Assembly: GCA_008711295.1 (NCBI GenBank)
Contig: VUYV01000405.1
Coordinates: 278,547-342,546 of the forward strand
Origin: Anarhynchus alexandrinus
Lineage: Eukaryota; Chordata; Aves; Charadriiformes; Charadriidae
Length of the DNA: 64,000 bases
Direction of reading: 5' to 3'
A program made the translations under genes and the position numbers. Positions 28,102 through 40,200 of this stretch are shown in pieces; position 1 is the stretch's first letter, and each line of letters opens with the position of its first letter. Under the pieces are notes generated by a model. It did not search any database and was not told the origin of the DNA. It worked only from the letters and a program-made list of their open reading frames with translations.

Positions 28102-28880
28102 GTGGCGAGCAAGCCGGGGGCCCGGAGACAGCAGCCGAGCCCGCCCCTCGCTGCTCCAACTGTCACACCGGAGGGGGCACCGAAGTTTCAGTCATGGCCG
28201 CCCCAGCGCCTTCTCCCCGCCCGCCTCGGCTCGGCTCTACCGCCAACAGCGAGGCGGTGGCAGCCAGCGCTGGCTAATAAGGGAGCAGGGGTTGACCCGC
28301 CCTCCCGGGGAAGGGAGGAAGCTCTCCGGGAATTGGCGAGAATCACCTTACCCAGGAACCCCGACAGCCAATGCCGAGAGGAAGCGTTGGTGTAGCCCCG
28401 CCCAATTTCACTGACTGCTGGGATAGACACCGCAATCCGGAGCGCGCCCTCTGCCTCCGCTCCCGCTGACGCCAGTGCCCGCCCTCCTCAGCAGCCACCA
28501 ATGGGAGAGATAGCCGTCTGCCGCCCGCACTGCGCTGGATGGCCAGTTTCAAACGGGCCGCCAGCCACAGCCCCGCCCAGGGGCGGGAGATAGCCAGTGG
28601 AAGTAGGGGGGCGGCTGCTAGGGGAAATCTCACGTGGCTGTTGCCGAGCTGCGGGGAGGCGCCGGGTAGGATCTGGTGTGGGTCTGCGGCTCCCCGGGTT
28701 CCTCTGCCGCCCGGGAGCCGCCGCCGGTGCCTCGGGTCGAGGCTGGTCCTCCGCGATAGAGGGGGTGCTTGTGGGGGGCCGTGCTCTTCCACCTGCCGTT
28801 TCTGTTCCTCCGTGACCGATCCCGGCTCTGGCGACCTGGTCCCCGTTGGAGACAGAGGGAGGTGTTGGCACGGGGAGGTT
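27840..28880. promoter_or_regulatory. CpG island, probable bidirectional PCNT / C21orf58 promoter
   Basis: This is the only long CpG-dense, GC-rich stretch in the left half of the window, and it stands out sharply from AT-rich flanks. It contains the PCNT start codon (28099-28101, minus). CCAAT-type boxes occur at 28368-28372 and 28498-28502 (plus) and as ATTGG at 28332-28336 (minus); GC-box-like runs of GGGGCGGG type lie near 28575-28590. There is no clear TATA box. PCNT and C21orf58 lie head-to-head here, so I infer that untranslated exon(s) of C21orf58 start at the right side of the island. Exact start sites cannot be read from sequence. Confidence 0.75.
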
Positions 28881-29009
28881 GAGCATCCAGCTTGATTATA
28901 AGCTTCTGTGTAGAAATATTACCTTTTACATCACGCCTAGTCTGCCTTTTGTGTATATTTTCTGTCTCGGTTTTTCAGTGTGTAATAAGTAATTTAGCAA
29001 AAGAATTTT

Positions 29010-29072
29010 GCTTCAGCTAAAATGAATGTGTGCTTGCTATAGCTTCAGCTAAGATGGGTGTGTGCTTGCTAT
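29010..29072 (+). repeat. 31-bp tandem duplication inside the LTR
   Basis: Copies at 29010-29040 and 29042-29072 share GCTTCAGCTAA and TGTGTGCTTGCTAT and differ at about three positions. Position fits U3 enhancer repeats. Confidence 0.85.
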
Positions 29073-29308
29073 GCCTTTGGAAAAGGGATAGTGTTAGATA
29101 GGATATCAGACGAAAGCAACAGTTGAAAGTACCGAACCCTTGCAGAACAAAGGGTGGTGTAGTTAGCAAAGATAACCGCAGAAGTGTAAGGAATAAAGAA
29201 GCCACAAGAAGAACATGGTGATAAAGACTTCGAGCCTCCCTCCGAAGACTACCAGGAAGACCCCTGAGGAAGCACAGCGCCTGCGCCGCTAGAAGGGAGG
29301 GAGCATGT

Positions 29309-29390
29309 TCGGGGGTGGGTTGCATTCCAAGAACTCATTGATTATGTATTTGGGGGTGGGTTGCATTCCGAAAACTCACTGATTATGCAA
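29309..29390 (+). repeat. 41-bp tandem duplication inside the LTR
   Basis: Copies at 29309-29349 and 29350-29390 share GGGGGTGGGTTGCATTCC and ACTCA.TGATTATG, with a few substitutions. Head-to-tail and directly abutting. Confidence 0.88.
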
Positions 29391-31659
29391 ACTGTGTTCC
29401 AAGAAGAAACATGAATAAGTATAAGGAATACAAAATAAAAACAAGCGTTTGTAAAGGAAAGATGAGCCACAGGAGGAGAAATCCCCTGTGTAACTCCCAG
29501 CGCTGTAATAAATATTCTTTGCTCCACCGAATTTGCCCCGGACTAAAATTCAATACAGTGAGCGTGTTTCTCACAAGTGTCTCTCTACTTTGTTTCCTTT
29601 ACAGCAAGTGAGCTGTAAGGAGTTCACTTGCAGGATCCCTTCTTCCAGGAAGTACAGCTGCAGTGAGAGCTAACATCTGGAAATAATTGTCAGGTAACAA
29701 TGGAGAAGTAAGGTGCTCTTTTCTTAATATTGAGAATAATTAACCTTGCACTCTTCTACAAAACCGGTGATTTCTTTGTCTCTTGATGTCATTAAATCAT
29801 AGTGGAAAACACATCAAATTTGTTACTTGGCTCAGTTCAGAGGTAACTTCTTGCAATACAGTGGCTTATTCAACTAAGAACAGGGAAATGCAAGCATTTT
29901 CATGATCTAACAACCCCTTTTCTATCCCTGGACCTTTCTATGCATTTGATTCTTAAGTTGGGCTCTTCTCTGTATGGGCTTTTGCCTCAAATTTGGACGT
30001 TGTAATATCCAGGTCATGAGCTGGAACTAGCTGCTCCCATGCACTGCATCTATGTTGTCTGGGTTTCCCATACTATGTCAACCACCATCCATGTTCACGC
30101 TCTTGGAATAAACCATTTTGTACCAATCTCCTGGTCTCCCACATTATTTCTATGCAAATATTTCAGTATAGACAACAAAAAGACTGGAGCAGTGCATGCT
30201 CAATGCTCCAAAGAGAAGTGTCCTGAGGAAGCTGGGAGCAAGGCAGGGTTGGCAAGGCTTTCTCTACACATCAGAAAGCCTGTCTGTGTCCAGAGCCAAG
30301 GTAGAGGTTAAGTTCTAAACGCCTACAGAGGCTGCCAGGTGACAGTATGCGTTGGCTTTCCTTTTCTTCAAGACCAGTTTGGCCCTTCTAAGGAAGAGTG
30401 GAAGTTTCAGTGGCTTGGGCCAATCCTACCTGACATAACCATAAAAGTAGTAGAGGTCATTTATACCTCGACTAAATTAGCAGTAGCACTGATAATGTTG
30501 CGCTAAGATCAGGCTGGTAATGAAACCTTACTGAGAACTCTGGGTGCTGCTGCAACATATCTGCAAATAAATGAGCAGAGTTTGTAAAGACTAGGGATTT
30601 GCCATTGTTGCATAAGAGGAGAATAATAGTAAATGTAGTATATGATTAGCATGGTGTACCTTATCATAAGTAAGAAGACTTAATTGTAAGTATAATTTGG
30701 TTCAAACTAGGATCATTGTTTACAGAAGTAACAGTAAAAAACATTGCACATTGTTTTATGACAGTGGCATGAAATAACTCTAATTGTAGAATATGTTTTA
30801 TTCATATATTTAGCTTGAGATGCAGATAGGACATTTTTACAATATTTGTAAACACCAAGCAGCCTAAAAAGAGCTCTTGACTGTTAATTTGCAACATTAA
30901 AATTGGCAGAAGCAGACAGTTGATTGGAAGGAAATTACATGTACTTCTCCACTGGTGATTTTTGTATGTGTGTTGTTTTTTTTTTTCTTTTAACTCTCTT
31001 TTAATAAATGAAAACACTCTTCTAAGACTGAAATGATAAAGACGCCTCCCTGTGGAACCAGAGTATGAAAGTTTACCATCTCCAGATATTTCCAGGTGTG
31101 TCAGTTTGTTTGGTTCTTTTTATATTGTGCTTTAGAAATCATATTAATTAAAAATAAGGGCATAAAGTATCAGAATCAATAAAAGACATTGTAGAAATGT
31201 AGTACTGGTATGGGCCTCACCAGTTTAATGCATTCTTGTATCTGAGGAGGGGTCTATCAGTCCTATAATGTTCATCACAGCTGGTTTTCTACATTGTTTT
31301 GAAACAACTTCTGTGAAAGTTTTGGTTTGTTTTTTTTTTTTTTAGATAGCTGCTCCATCATTTATCTCACTATTTCATTAAGAATTTTTTCTTTTTTTTT
31401 ATCAGGTTTTCCTCTCCCTCACTAAGTCAAGTGCTTCTTGCTCAGTTTTTTCAGACAGAAAACCCCCACCCTGCTCTTGATTGCATCCTTTCATTTATTC
31501 AAAGATTTCTAGCCTGTCCTGTCCTCACCATCTACTTACTAATTAAAGAAAGCCAGTTGTTCCAAGTCTTCCTCAGAACTTACATTTTGTAAATTCACCA
31601 TTTTTATCTTTTTTTTTTTTTCTGGACTCTCTTTCCCTTTTAAACCACCATGTCTAAAA

Positions 31660-31998
31660 TTAGGCACAGTATTCAAACTCTGACTTCAGCACTGCTAAAT
31701 AGAGCATAATAATTATCTCCTGTGAGGTGCACAGAACACTCCTGTTAATCCTTTGCAGAATTAAATTTGTCTGGTTTTGGTCTTTTTCATCACCATGTTC
31801 AGGTGTGATCCCTAGTTTGTGATTCAATGTAATTATAGATCCCTTTGGGCAAGATCCTCTTGTGTCTGGCTGGCAGATTTCTGGCAAGTCATTAATTAGC
31901 AGGTTGTAAGATGTCTCTAGAGTAGGGATCCCACTGTGACCAGGGCATCCATAAGTGTGGAAAAAGAAAGATCCCTTAGCAGATTTGCTGGAAAGCAT
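31660..31998 (-). mobile_element. Old degenerate CR1-like relic
   Basis: An open minus frame contains LILQRINRSV, then EIIIMLYLAVLKSEFEYC, which aligns loosely with the CR1 ORF2 block ILGCINKSV...[18 protein letters not shown]. Similarity is by eye and patchy. It could also be another LINE of the same clade. Confidence 0.45.
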
Positions 31999-32160
31999 TT
32001 TTTACCTAGTATTGGATTTTCTCTGGGATACCTGTCACATCAAGCAGAAGTTTCTCTCTCTCCCTTTCCTCTATAGTCAACTCAGTTGCTTAACGCTGGC
32101 ATTGTATTTTTAATGGAATACTTGGTTCTTTTTGTAGCCTTTCTAGTAACCCTATATTCA

Positions 32161-32347
32161 TGTTGCAAGGAAGGCTCTAGAAATTTAACTTCTAAGGGGC
32201 ACTTTATTAAACCAGTTGATGGTAAAACAGCTCAATAATCATCAGCAGTCAAAAAGGCTACTACAACATCAGCAATGACTAATAGCAGGCTTGGTGCTGT
32301 TGTAGTTGTCTGGAGACACCAATATAGCTTGTTTTGCTACATTGGTG
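32161..32347 (-). mobile_element. Possible short LTR-like relic with terminal hairpin
   Basis: Read on the minus strand it starts TGTAGC, has AATAAA (plus 32195-32205 region) and ends TTGCAACA, an LTR-like arrangement of about 180 bp. A 12-bp inverted repeat with one mismatch (32317-32328 / 32336-32347, 7-base loop) lies at one end. I see no target-site duplication and no retroviral genes, so this is weak. Confidence 0.25.
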
Positions 32348-34241
32348 CCCGAATGCTGCCCATAACCCTGGTCACCCCATCACAAAAGGGTTTATTAACT
32401 AGAAAGGTACTAGGACAAACATGACACTGTACAACGAGACATACAGCCACAGTGTGATCAACAGTGCAGCTGATGCAGCACCTTCTGAGAGCGGCTGGTA
32501 GTGGAGGCCAGGAGGTGGGTATGAGTAGTCCGTGTGGGCTCTTGCATTATACCTTCCTAGCTCAGTTATGAGATCAATGAGTATGGAAAATCTGCAGTTT
32601 GAGGATGGATTAAATATATTCTCTTGCTTAGAAAAGAGACACCTGAATGGGAATATGATACAGGAATATAAGTTGCAAATGGCATGGAAAAAGTGCAAGG
32701 AGAACAGTTGTATAAATTTCGCATAGGAAAGATTTCCAATAATCTTTTCAGGAATATAAATTTAAAACAGTCTGAATGTAATCTGGGGGTTTTTGCCTAA
32801 CACTTAAGTAAACCATACGTATGCAGTTTACTTGCATAACTAGGATTACGCTTAAGTTTAAGATAACTAGGAAGCTCCTTGTTAAAGGTTGTTGCAGCTG
32901 CCCAAATGATGAAGGGATCAAAGATATTAGAGATAGTGGGAGAAAAATCTATTGGAGTTTTAAAGTACAAAAATGTACATAGAGCTGTTTCTCAGCAAAT
33001 CTGCTGGCAGGTGAGAGGGTTCTCTGTTCTGCCGTGTCACTCATGGTATTTGCAAATGAGCCCTGCTGAAGAAGCTGAGCCTCAGCTCTGACACAGCACA
33101 GCTATTTTTGGGCTCCCTATGTCTCAGTCACCTCTGCAGTGACTACCAGCCTGTGTATTTTTAAGGACAGATTGCACACACATGCTGTGTGGGTCACAGC
33201 TGGAGGAGGTGATCTGTGCTGCTCCCACACAGCTACCTACAAGCATTTATCAGCTGCTCCAGCTGCCAGTAGTGGCTCAGCTATGTCTTTGCTAAGCCCT
33301 TCAAGTAAGGAAGAGGTTGTAATTTTATTCTCCTAGGAGCAGAACCAGGCTTAAAATATGATACTGAGTATGATCCCTGGCTTCTTTCTGATGCCTTGGT
33401 GTTGATTTTATGGATGTCACTGACAAATGTTACTCGTTTTTTTATGCTGGGACCCTACAGGTTGCTTGGGAGATGGTAAGCAAAAGGATGCTATCCCATA
33501 GCCTTTCTACTCATCTAGGGATGGGTTCCAGTGATGTTCCTTAATTTTTTGAGTTTTTAATTACTACCTGGTGATGAAAACTCATATGAAGAGCTACATC
33601 AAACGTGTATGGGCCCTTTACTGTGGGATAAATATTGCTATCAGGTATTAATCAGCAAGATCATAACCTGACCCCTAGCATTGAGCTTGTGTTAAAGAAC
33701 CATTGGCTTTTATTTCTTTTTTTCTTGTCCACTAATGTCCTGGGCATTTGATTTTCAAAAGGTGCATAAGCTTCTACACCTGGAGATTAAATTGTTTGTA
33801 TTGGGGATTGGCACTACAGGCTTAGCAACCAGGTTACAGGAACAAAACTGAGCTACGTAGAAGTTAACAACACAAAGGGCCAGGCTAAGTGCCACTGCCA
33901 GGGAAAGGCTAGCAACCATTAAAAGCAGGCAAATATTCACCCTGAGTTGCCCTTCTGTGATCATCGAAACCTGCAGCACAAAAACGCATTGAGAGAAATG
34001 CCAGAAAAAGCTGTGTCTGTGACATTGTGGTGAAAATCTGTACTCATTTTCACCTGGGAGTGAAACTGAAGCTTTTATCTACTTCCTTCAGTTGCTCACA
34101 ATCTTGTATTTTTTTTTTTTGAATGGCATTATTCTTCTATGAAGATCGTGGAGGGGAAAAAATAACCACTGAAAACCTATCTGCCTTTGCTTAGCTTTTT
34201 AACCTGTTTTTGCCTGCCTATTCTTCCATGAGACTACTACG

Positions 34242-37200
34242 ATGACAGATCCTTCAGTGGTGGATCGCCTCACACAACTGAAACTCAAACTCCTAGAAAA
34301 GGTAAGGGAATAACTTTCCAATGGTCACCTTTACTCTGCTTTTTGCTCTTGCATATTTAAGCATTAACATTGTGGTTTAAATAATTACATTTCTACTGAG
34401 ATGCAAAGAGGATCTGCAGCCAATTGAGAACCTCTTTCTTCGTGCAAGCAGAGGCAGACTGATGTGCAGTGGTGCTACAGTCGCTGTCACTTTTTAAAAT
34501 AATATCGTGCAAGTTTACATGGACCTACAGTAAATTAAAAATAAGAGTTAAAGTGACTGATCTTATGGGAGATGTAACCAGTTAGCTCAAAACCAGTGTG
34601 AGTTGTGACAGGCAAAGTTAGGAGTAAATTTTAGGTAAAGAGGACCTCAGATTGTTTTATGTCTTCTTTTTTGTCTACTTTCACTTAAGGTATGTTGCCT
34701 GGTGAAACATGGGCAGACCTTCACTGGAATGCATGAGGTGCCACACTTAATTCCAGTAGCTCTTTGTTTTGACTCCACACACTAATGCACCTAGGGTTCT
34801 CCACTCAGCCCTGTTTCTCCACCATCAGCACATCTGACATCCGCTAACGTGGATCTTCTACTTCAGTGTCCTCCAGAAGACACTTAGAGGTGTCTGGAAG
34901 GAAAAACAATTTGCCTGGAGATGTGAATGCTGGAAGTGGCATCTGATCTGTCTCCCCAGTGGAGTCTTTTGTTTTAGATACAGCAGCCATTTGAGGGCAA
35001 AGCTTCCACCAGTGTGGAGCCACACAGAACCAAGAAAAGAGCCTGTGTATGAGCAAAAGATCTCTAATTTCTGAGCATCAGGGAGTAACAAGGGCCAGCT
35101 GCTCCCTAAGGAACAAGGAGTTGAGCACAATAATGCTGTCAGCAGGGCAGGGGCCTGGCTGACCAGCCCCCAAGCAAGCCAAGCAGGTCAGAGCCAGAGA
35201 TGTTGGCCAGGTTCAACCAAAAGTCTAGATCTACCAGGCAAGCTCATGGTGATGAGGCAGGTCCAAGGCCAACCTGGGAAGTGACTGCAGGTTGGGATGA
35301 AGGTTAATAGGATCCCAAACCTATGCCTGTAAAGTAGAATTGGAAATTGTTGAGAACTTTGCTGCCTGACTCATAACCAGTTCTTGTTGTGGTTCTACCA
35401 ACAGAGACTTGAAAATGAACAGGAGGACCTAGAGAAGATGGAGTCATCTCTCCCAACTGCAAGTAAAAGAGAAGCATTTGTTCTAATTATGGACATGAAA
35501 GGGCTTAGTGATATTCTCAGGCATGAGTTCCTCAGCAGGTCACACCAAATGATCACATCTCCTCCCTAAAAGCTGGAAGGGGCCTCTGTGTGCTCACTGG
35601 TTGGACATTTGGGCAGTCAGAACTTGCTCTGTCTTGACTTCTGTGACAAGGACATTGTCTGCAGGGCAGGAGGGAGACTCTGAACTTGAGTCAGTGCTGC
35701 CCAAGCTCAGCCTGTGTGTATCTAAACCTTTATGCAGCCCTGGGGATTGAAAGTAAGAAAAATACAAATTCCAGTGAAGCTTGTGCAGTAATGTCAGTTT
35801 GTATACTAGTCTTGGTCCTAACTAAGCTATTGAATCTTAGCAGCCTTGATGCAAGGAGAACACGCTTGCTATACTGTGCAGCTATCTACATTTTATCTTT
35901 TGAATTTATTCAACTGGGTTTTTTTGTTCAGCCAGATGAGCACTGACATAAGAATCACCTCCTGCCCAGGTGTCCTCTGTGGCCTCTCAGCTGAGGATGC
36001 TGGTTCAGCTAGAGCAAACTACTGGTGATCCCATTTGTCCTAGCTCCTGCACCTAGGAGGAAGCCCCTGTGCAGTCCAGCTGCATACTTGGCTTTGGTGA
36101 TCCTGAAAAGGAGTCATTAGGACAGCTGTGTGTTTCTGAGGGATCCAGGCTGGAGGAACACTCCACTACTAATGCTGCTTTGCACCTTTGACCTGCACCT
36201 GCTGACCAATGCAGCCTTGTGCAGACAAGAACATGGTTTCCAGTGTGAAAAAAGGGACTCAGCTTATGAAACAAATCGTTATACTGAAAGAGTTGGTCTT
36301 GAGGACTGTGTTGATAAAAGCTGGGAAACCATTTTGTCAGGAAGCCATGCATGTGCAATTACATCCTGACTTTGGCTTGGGCAGAGAGGTCAGAAATGCC
36401 AACATGTTTATGAAACTTACAAAGTTTAGACAATTTTCTATAAAAGCTACCGAACCAGCTAAAAGTTGATAAATAAAGAAATTTAAAATAACTTGTGTCT
36501 TTATCAAACCAGTATGAGATCAGAAATATTTTTTGATTGTACTCTGGGCTCATATTCATTGAGATGATGCACAAATGGTTGTAAACTTCCAGTGCTGTGG
36601 CCAAAAATTAAAAATCCCTTTAACAACATACGGCTTCAAAATACGTAGTGATGCTTTTCAGAGCAGATGCCGGGCATGCGTCCAATGTGTGTGAAAATGA
36701 TCTTGCTTATTTTCATTTCAAGCGAGTTCAAAATCAGCTGTATGCAGGAAGAACTGAAAAGGAAGTTGATTCAGAAGAAAAAGGAGACAGAAAAGTTGAC
36801 ATTCAAAACTGAGTTTGCTTTGATATGTCACAACAAAGTTTTTTTTACACTTTGCACAGTCATCCTCTGCGTGTACAGAGTATATCTAGGAAATTTCAGG
36901 CTGAAATAAGTTTCTAAGCCAGGAGGTTAAAAGGGGGCTCTAGAGAGCAATCTGAAAAGTTTATTTTTAGAGAAGGTGCATTGCCTTTGTAGAGCTGGCT
37001 GAACAGCTGCATCTGCATGTGGCATAAAGTCATTATCCGTTCATTTATTGGATTTGACAAGAAAAGTAGCCTAAAGCCTTTTATGAAAGAAGTCAAGCTA
37101 TCTTATAACACATTTTCTAGAGTTAATCTCATAATGTAGGTGCTATAATACCTCTGTCTTTGTGGTTCTTTGAGAAGATAATGGACTTTTCCTCCTTCAG

Positions 37201-40200
37201 GGAAAAGACAGGAGGATATGCTCCAAAGTGCCCTAAGGCAAAGGAACAATCTGCTGCAGGATCTTAGGGTAAGAGCCAGAGCCCTCTCTGTGGACAGAAG
37301 CAACAGAAAGGGCCAAGTTATCTGCACATCCACTGCTGATGTGCATTCGTTTTTATCCTGTCCTTTAATTCTTTGGCTGGGCAGTATTCAGTCCTCTGCT
37401 GGTTCAGAGTGTAGAGGCTGGGCCAGCTACTCAGGGAGAGGGGCTGGAGAGCAGTTTGTGTTCCCTTACTACAGCTAATGAAGCTTGAGCCCACTTCAGT
37501 TAATTGGTGGGTTGATTCTGTTTGTCCTGAACTGCTGTATAGTAAGTTCTCTGGGGTAATGCCAAAATACAAAGAAGGGATTTTTAATGCCGCCAAAATG
37601 ACAACAGAAACTGTTACTTATTCCTGGTTTGTGGAAGGTACCAACCATGAATGAAACATTTTCCCAGACTTTTAGCAGTTTATTCTTCAATGTTCTACCA
37701 TTCCTTTTTGCTTGTGCTGAAAACTGTATGGCTTTGAGATATGTGTGGGAAGAAAAACTGTCTTTATACTTGTGTGGGCACTGGTTGAGCGCTTCCCTTC
37801 ATGCAGCAGTCACTTGTGGTCTGCCTGTCAGACAGAGCAGTGCTGGACGTTTCTGCAGCAGTGTTTTGGTGACCAAGGCTGCGCCCTGCTGCGGGCTCCC
37901 AAGGGCATCCAGAGACCATAATGATACTGCCTGCCTTTATATGACCAGGTTTTCTTTAAGAAGATACTTGATTTTGCAGGAGCAGCACCTTCTGGAAGAG
38001 CTTTCACAGCCCCCTGCACCAGCTGGAGGATACTGTCATAACCACCTAGCTGCCCCCTTGCACATCTACCAGATACCTTTTCCAGCTCCCCAAGCAGAGC
38101 CACCAAGGATTATCCAGCAGATGGTAAGGATCCTCTCTCCCAGGAAGCACCACTAGCACTGTGCCAGTCTGAGACAGCAACCACTTGGGAGCTGTATGGA
38201 AACACTTATCCCACCAAAAGGGCAGATTCGCCTCTTGCTGTTATATCGGACCCCTAGAGCCCTAGGTAAAATCTAAGGGAAATCATCTTACATATAAGGC
38301 ACAAAATTAACAGTATGAATGGTTTACCATAGGAACGAGGTAGCAAGAGGAGTGGGAGGATTGCCCACGCTCTGGCCTGGCCGCTCAGCCAGTTTCCAAT
38401 GCAGATCACTGTCTGCTCTACAGCCCCCAACCTCAACAGCTTCTCCACAAGGATCTCATGGAAGACTATGTCCAAAGCCTTACTGAAGACCAGGCAGATG
38501 ATACCCACTGCACTCCCTTCCCAAAGATGAGGGAGCTGGCCAAAACTAACCCTGACTTCTCCAATTTCCTTTCTCTTTCAGATGCTGCCTCAGCCTGCCA
38601 CCATCATCCAGCAGTTACCTCACCTGTCCCCTCTGATCACACAGATCCCCCCTGCCCAGCCTTTTGTAGCCCCCCGCTCTGGAAGCATTAAAGAAGGTAA
38701 TCTAGCAGCCAGATCCCATCACCAGGCCTGGAGAGGGCAAGCGAGGTGCCATGGCAAGTGGAAGGGGGCACAGGACAAGCAAGCTAGTTAGTGACATGCT
38801 GTTTCATGACTGGGCTGCTGCTGGAGCTGTGGGAATTGCACTCCATAAATGGACTAGATTCATTCATTCATTCATTTCTGAGAGGCTTTCAGACAAACCC
38901 TTGTCGCTAAAACAAAAGAAAAAGGAACTACAAACTCACCAAAGTGAGATTAAGCTGCTGGGGAAGCTTGGGAAAACAAAACAGTTCAACCTAATAGGAC
39001 TGAGTAATCTTAACTGGGTCAAACTCATGTGCACAGATGATTCCAAAATTATCAAACAGGCTTCTAAAATATGTTTTTATTCTTTTGTTCCCTCTTAAAC
39101 TGCTGTTCAATCTCCTCAGAACAGTACAGGCTTTTATTATGCCCCATGTTTGGAAACAAGACAGAACATCTGAAAGTGCTGTTCCAAATATAGTGCAATG
39201 CCAATAAAAAGAGTTTGTTTCTAAACGTAGGTGTATGCTACTGTAAAATAATACATGAACAGAACCTGGGCTGACTTCCCTGGCTCAACCTTCAGCCAAA
39301 GGTTTCTTCATCCCACAGAGAAATCCTCAGTCATGAAACTGCTATATTTCCTAGCTCTTTCTTCATCTGAGTGTCTGGATGTTTTGAATCAGTTTATTTT
39401 CATAAACAAAATAGCCCCAATTCATGCATGACTTTTCTGAAGCTGACAGGTGTAAACTACTTTTGGTATGACCAGTTAAAAAAAAAAACAAAACAGGAGA
39501 GTTGCCTTCATTATTTTTTTCTCCTTTTTTTTTCTCCCCTCTCCCTCCTTCCTTCCCCCCAAGCAAATTAGTTACACTGGACAGGTCCTTTGTGATTAGG
39601 ACGCAGAGGTCATGGTAAGCAGATTTGGTGCACATGCAGTGGACTCTCAAGGTGGCACTGCAGTATCACATAAAGTTGAGGAAACCTCTCACATGGAAGG
39701 CAATGATCTTGAGCTGAAGCAATGGACAGCACTGTAAGGAGCTGGTCCATGCTGTAGTAAGTGAGAGAGCTCTAGTGCTCAGTCCTTCTCCAGTCTGCCA
39801 GTCGGCATAGCCAGAGGGGTGGGTTTGTAGGGGAACTAACAGATAGAAGATGCTTAACAGCAGCTTTCTTGTAGAAGGTGGGAGAAACAGAAGAGCTGGT
39901 CTAAACAGCACTGTCTGGCCAAAGAATGCTAATATTCTTCATGTGTCCCTTTCAGCTATTTTGTTTTGGTTGCAGCAACCAGTTTGTGTGCTGGAGGGCA
40001 CTTCTTACCAAGATGCCTCTGCTGCTTGTCAGTTGCTGATAAAGCCCTTACTTTCTTCCTTGGGGTGACCTCTTCCCAGATATGGTAGAGATGATGCTGA
40101 TGCAAAATGCTCAGATGCACCAGATCATCATGCAGAATATGATGCTGAAGGCTTTGCCACCAATGTCACTCACACAGCCTGCTGGACCCAGCTCTCCCCT

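Larger units (their letters stand above)
28981..29575 (+). mobile_element. Solo LTR of an endogenous retrovirus, 595 bp
   Basis: Begins TGTAATAAG, ends TTTCTCACA and is flanked on both sides by AGTG (28977-28980 and 29576-29579), a 4-bp target-site duplication as made by gammaretrovirus-like integrases. Canonical AATAAA at 29507-29512 and a TATAAG-like box near 29420 fit the promoter and poly(A) layout of an LTR read on the plus strand. Two internal duplications sit in the U3-like part. No internal retroviral genes adjoin it, so it is a solo LTR. Confidence 0.82.
29580..34241 (+). other. Region upstream of the C21orf58 start codon
   Basis: Lies between the solo LTR and the first coding exon of C21orf58. 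Probably its 5' intron if transcription starts in the CpG island. Contains the LTR-like relic at 32161-32347 and the old CR1-like relic at 31660-31998. No coding exon recognised. Confidence 0.6.

Noticed and set aside
27820..28895. Several open frames of 100-190 codons on both strands
   Set aside because: All lie in the CpG island, where stops are rare by composition. Only the 21-codon PCNT exon 1 is supported.
32343..32356. TGGTGCCCGAATG as a retroviral primer-binding site after an LTR
   Set aside because: Resembles a Lys-tRNA primer site only partly, no gag-like sequence follows, and the neighbouring AATAAA points the other way.
35405..35569. Alternative C21orf58 end by reading through the exon 2 donor
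   Set aside because: The frame stays open for about 35 codons, but the GTAAAA donor and the phase-matched exon 3 give the conserved protein; no poly(A) signal nearby.
37629..38156. 175-codon frame as a separate gene
   Set aside because: Its last third is C21orf58 exon 4; the upstream part is intron read through the acceptor at 37978-37979.
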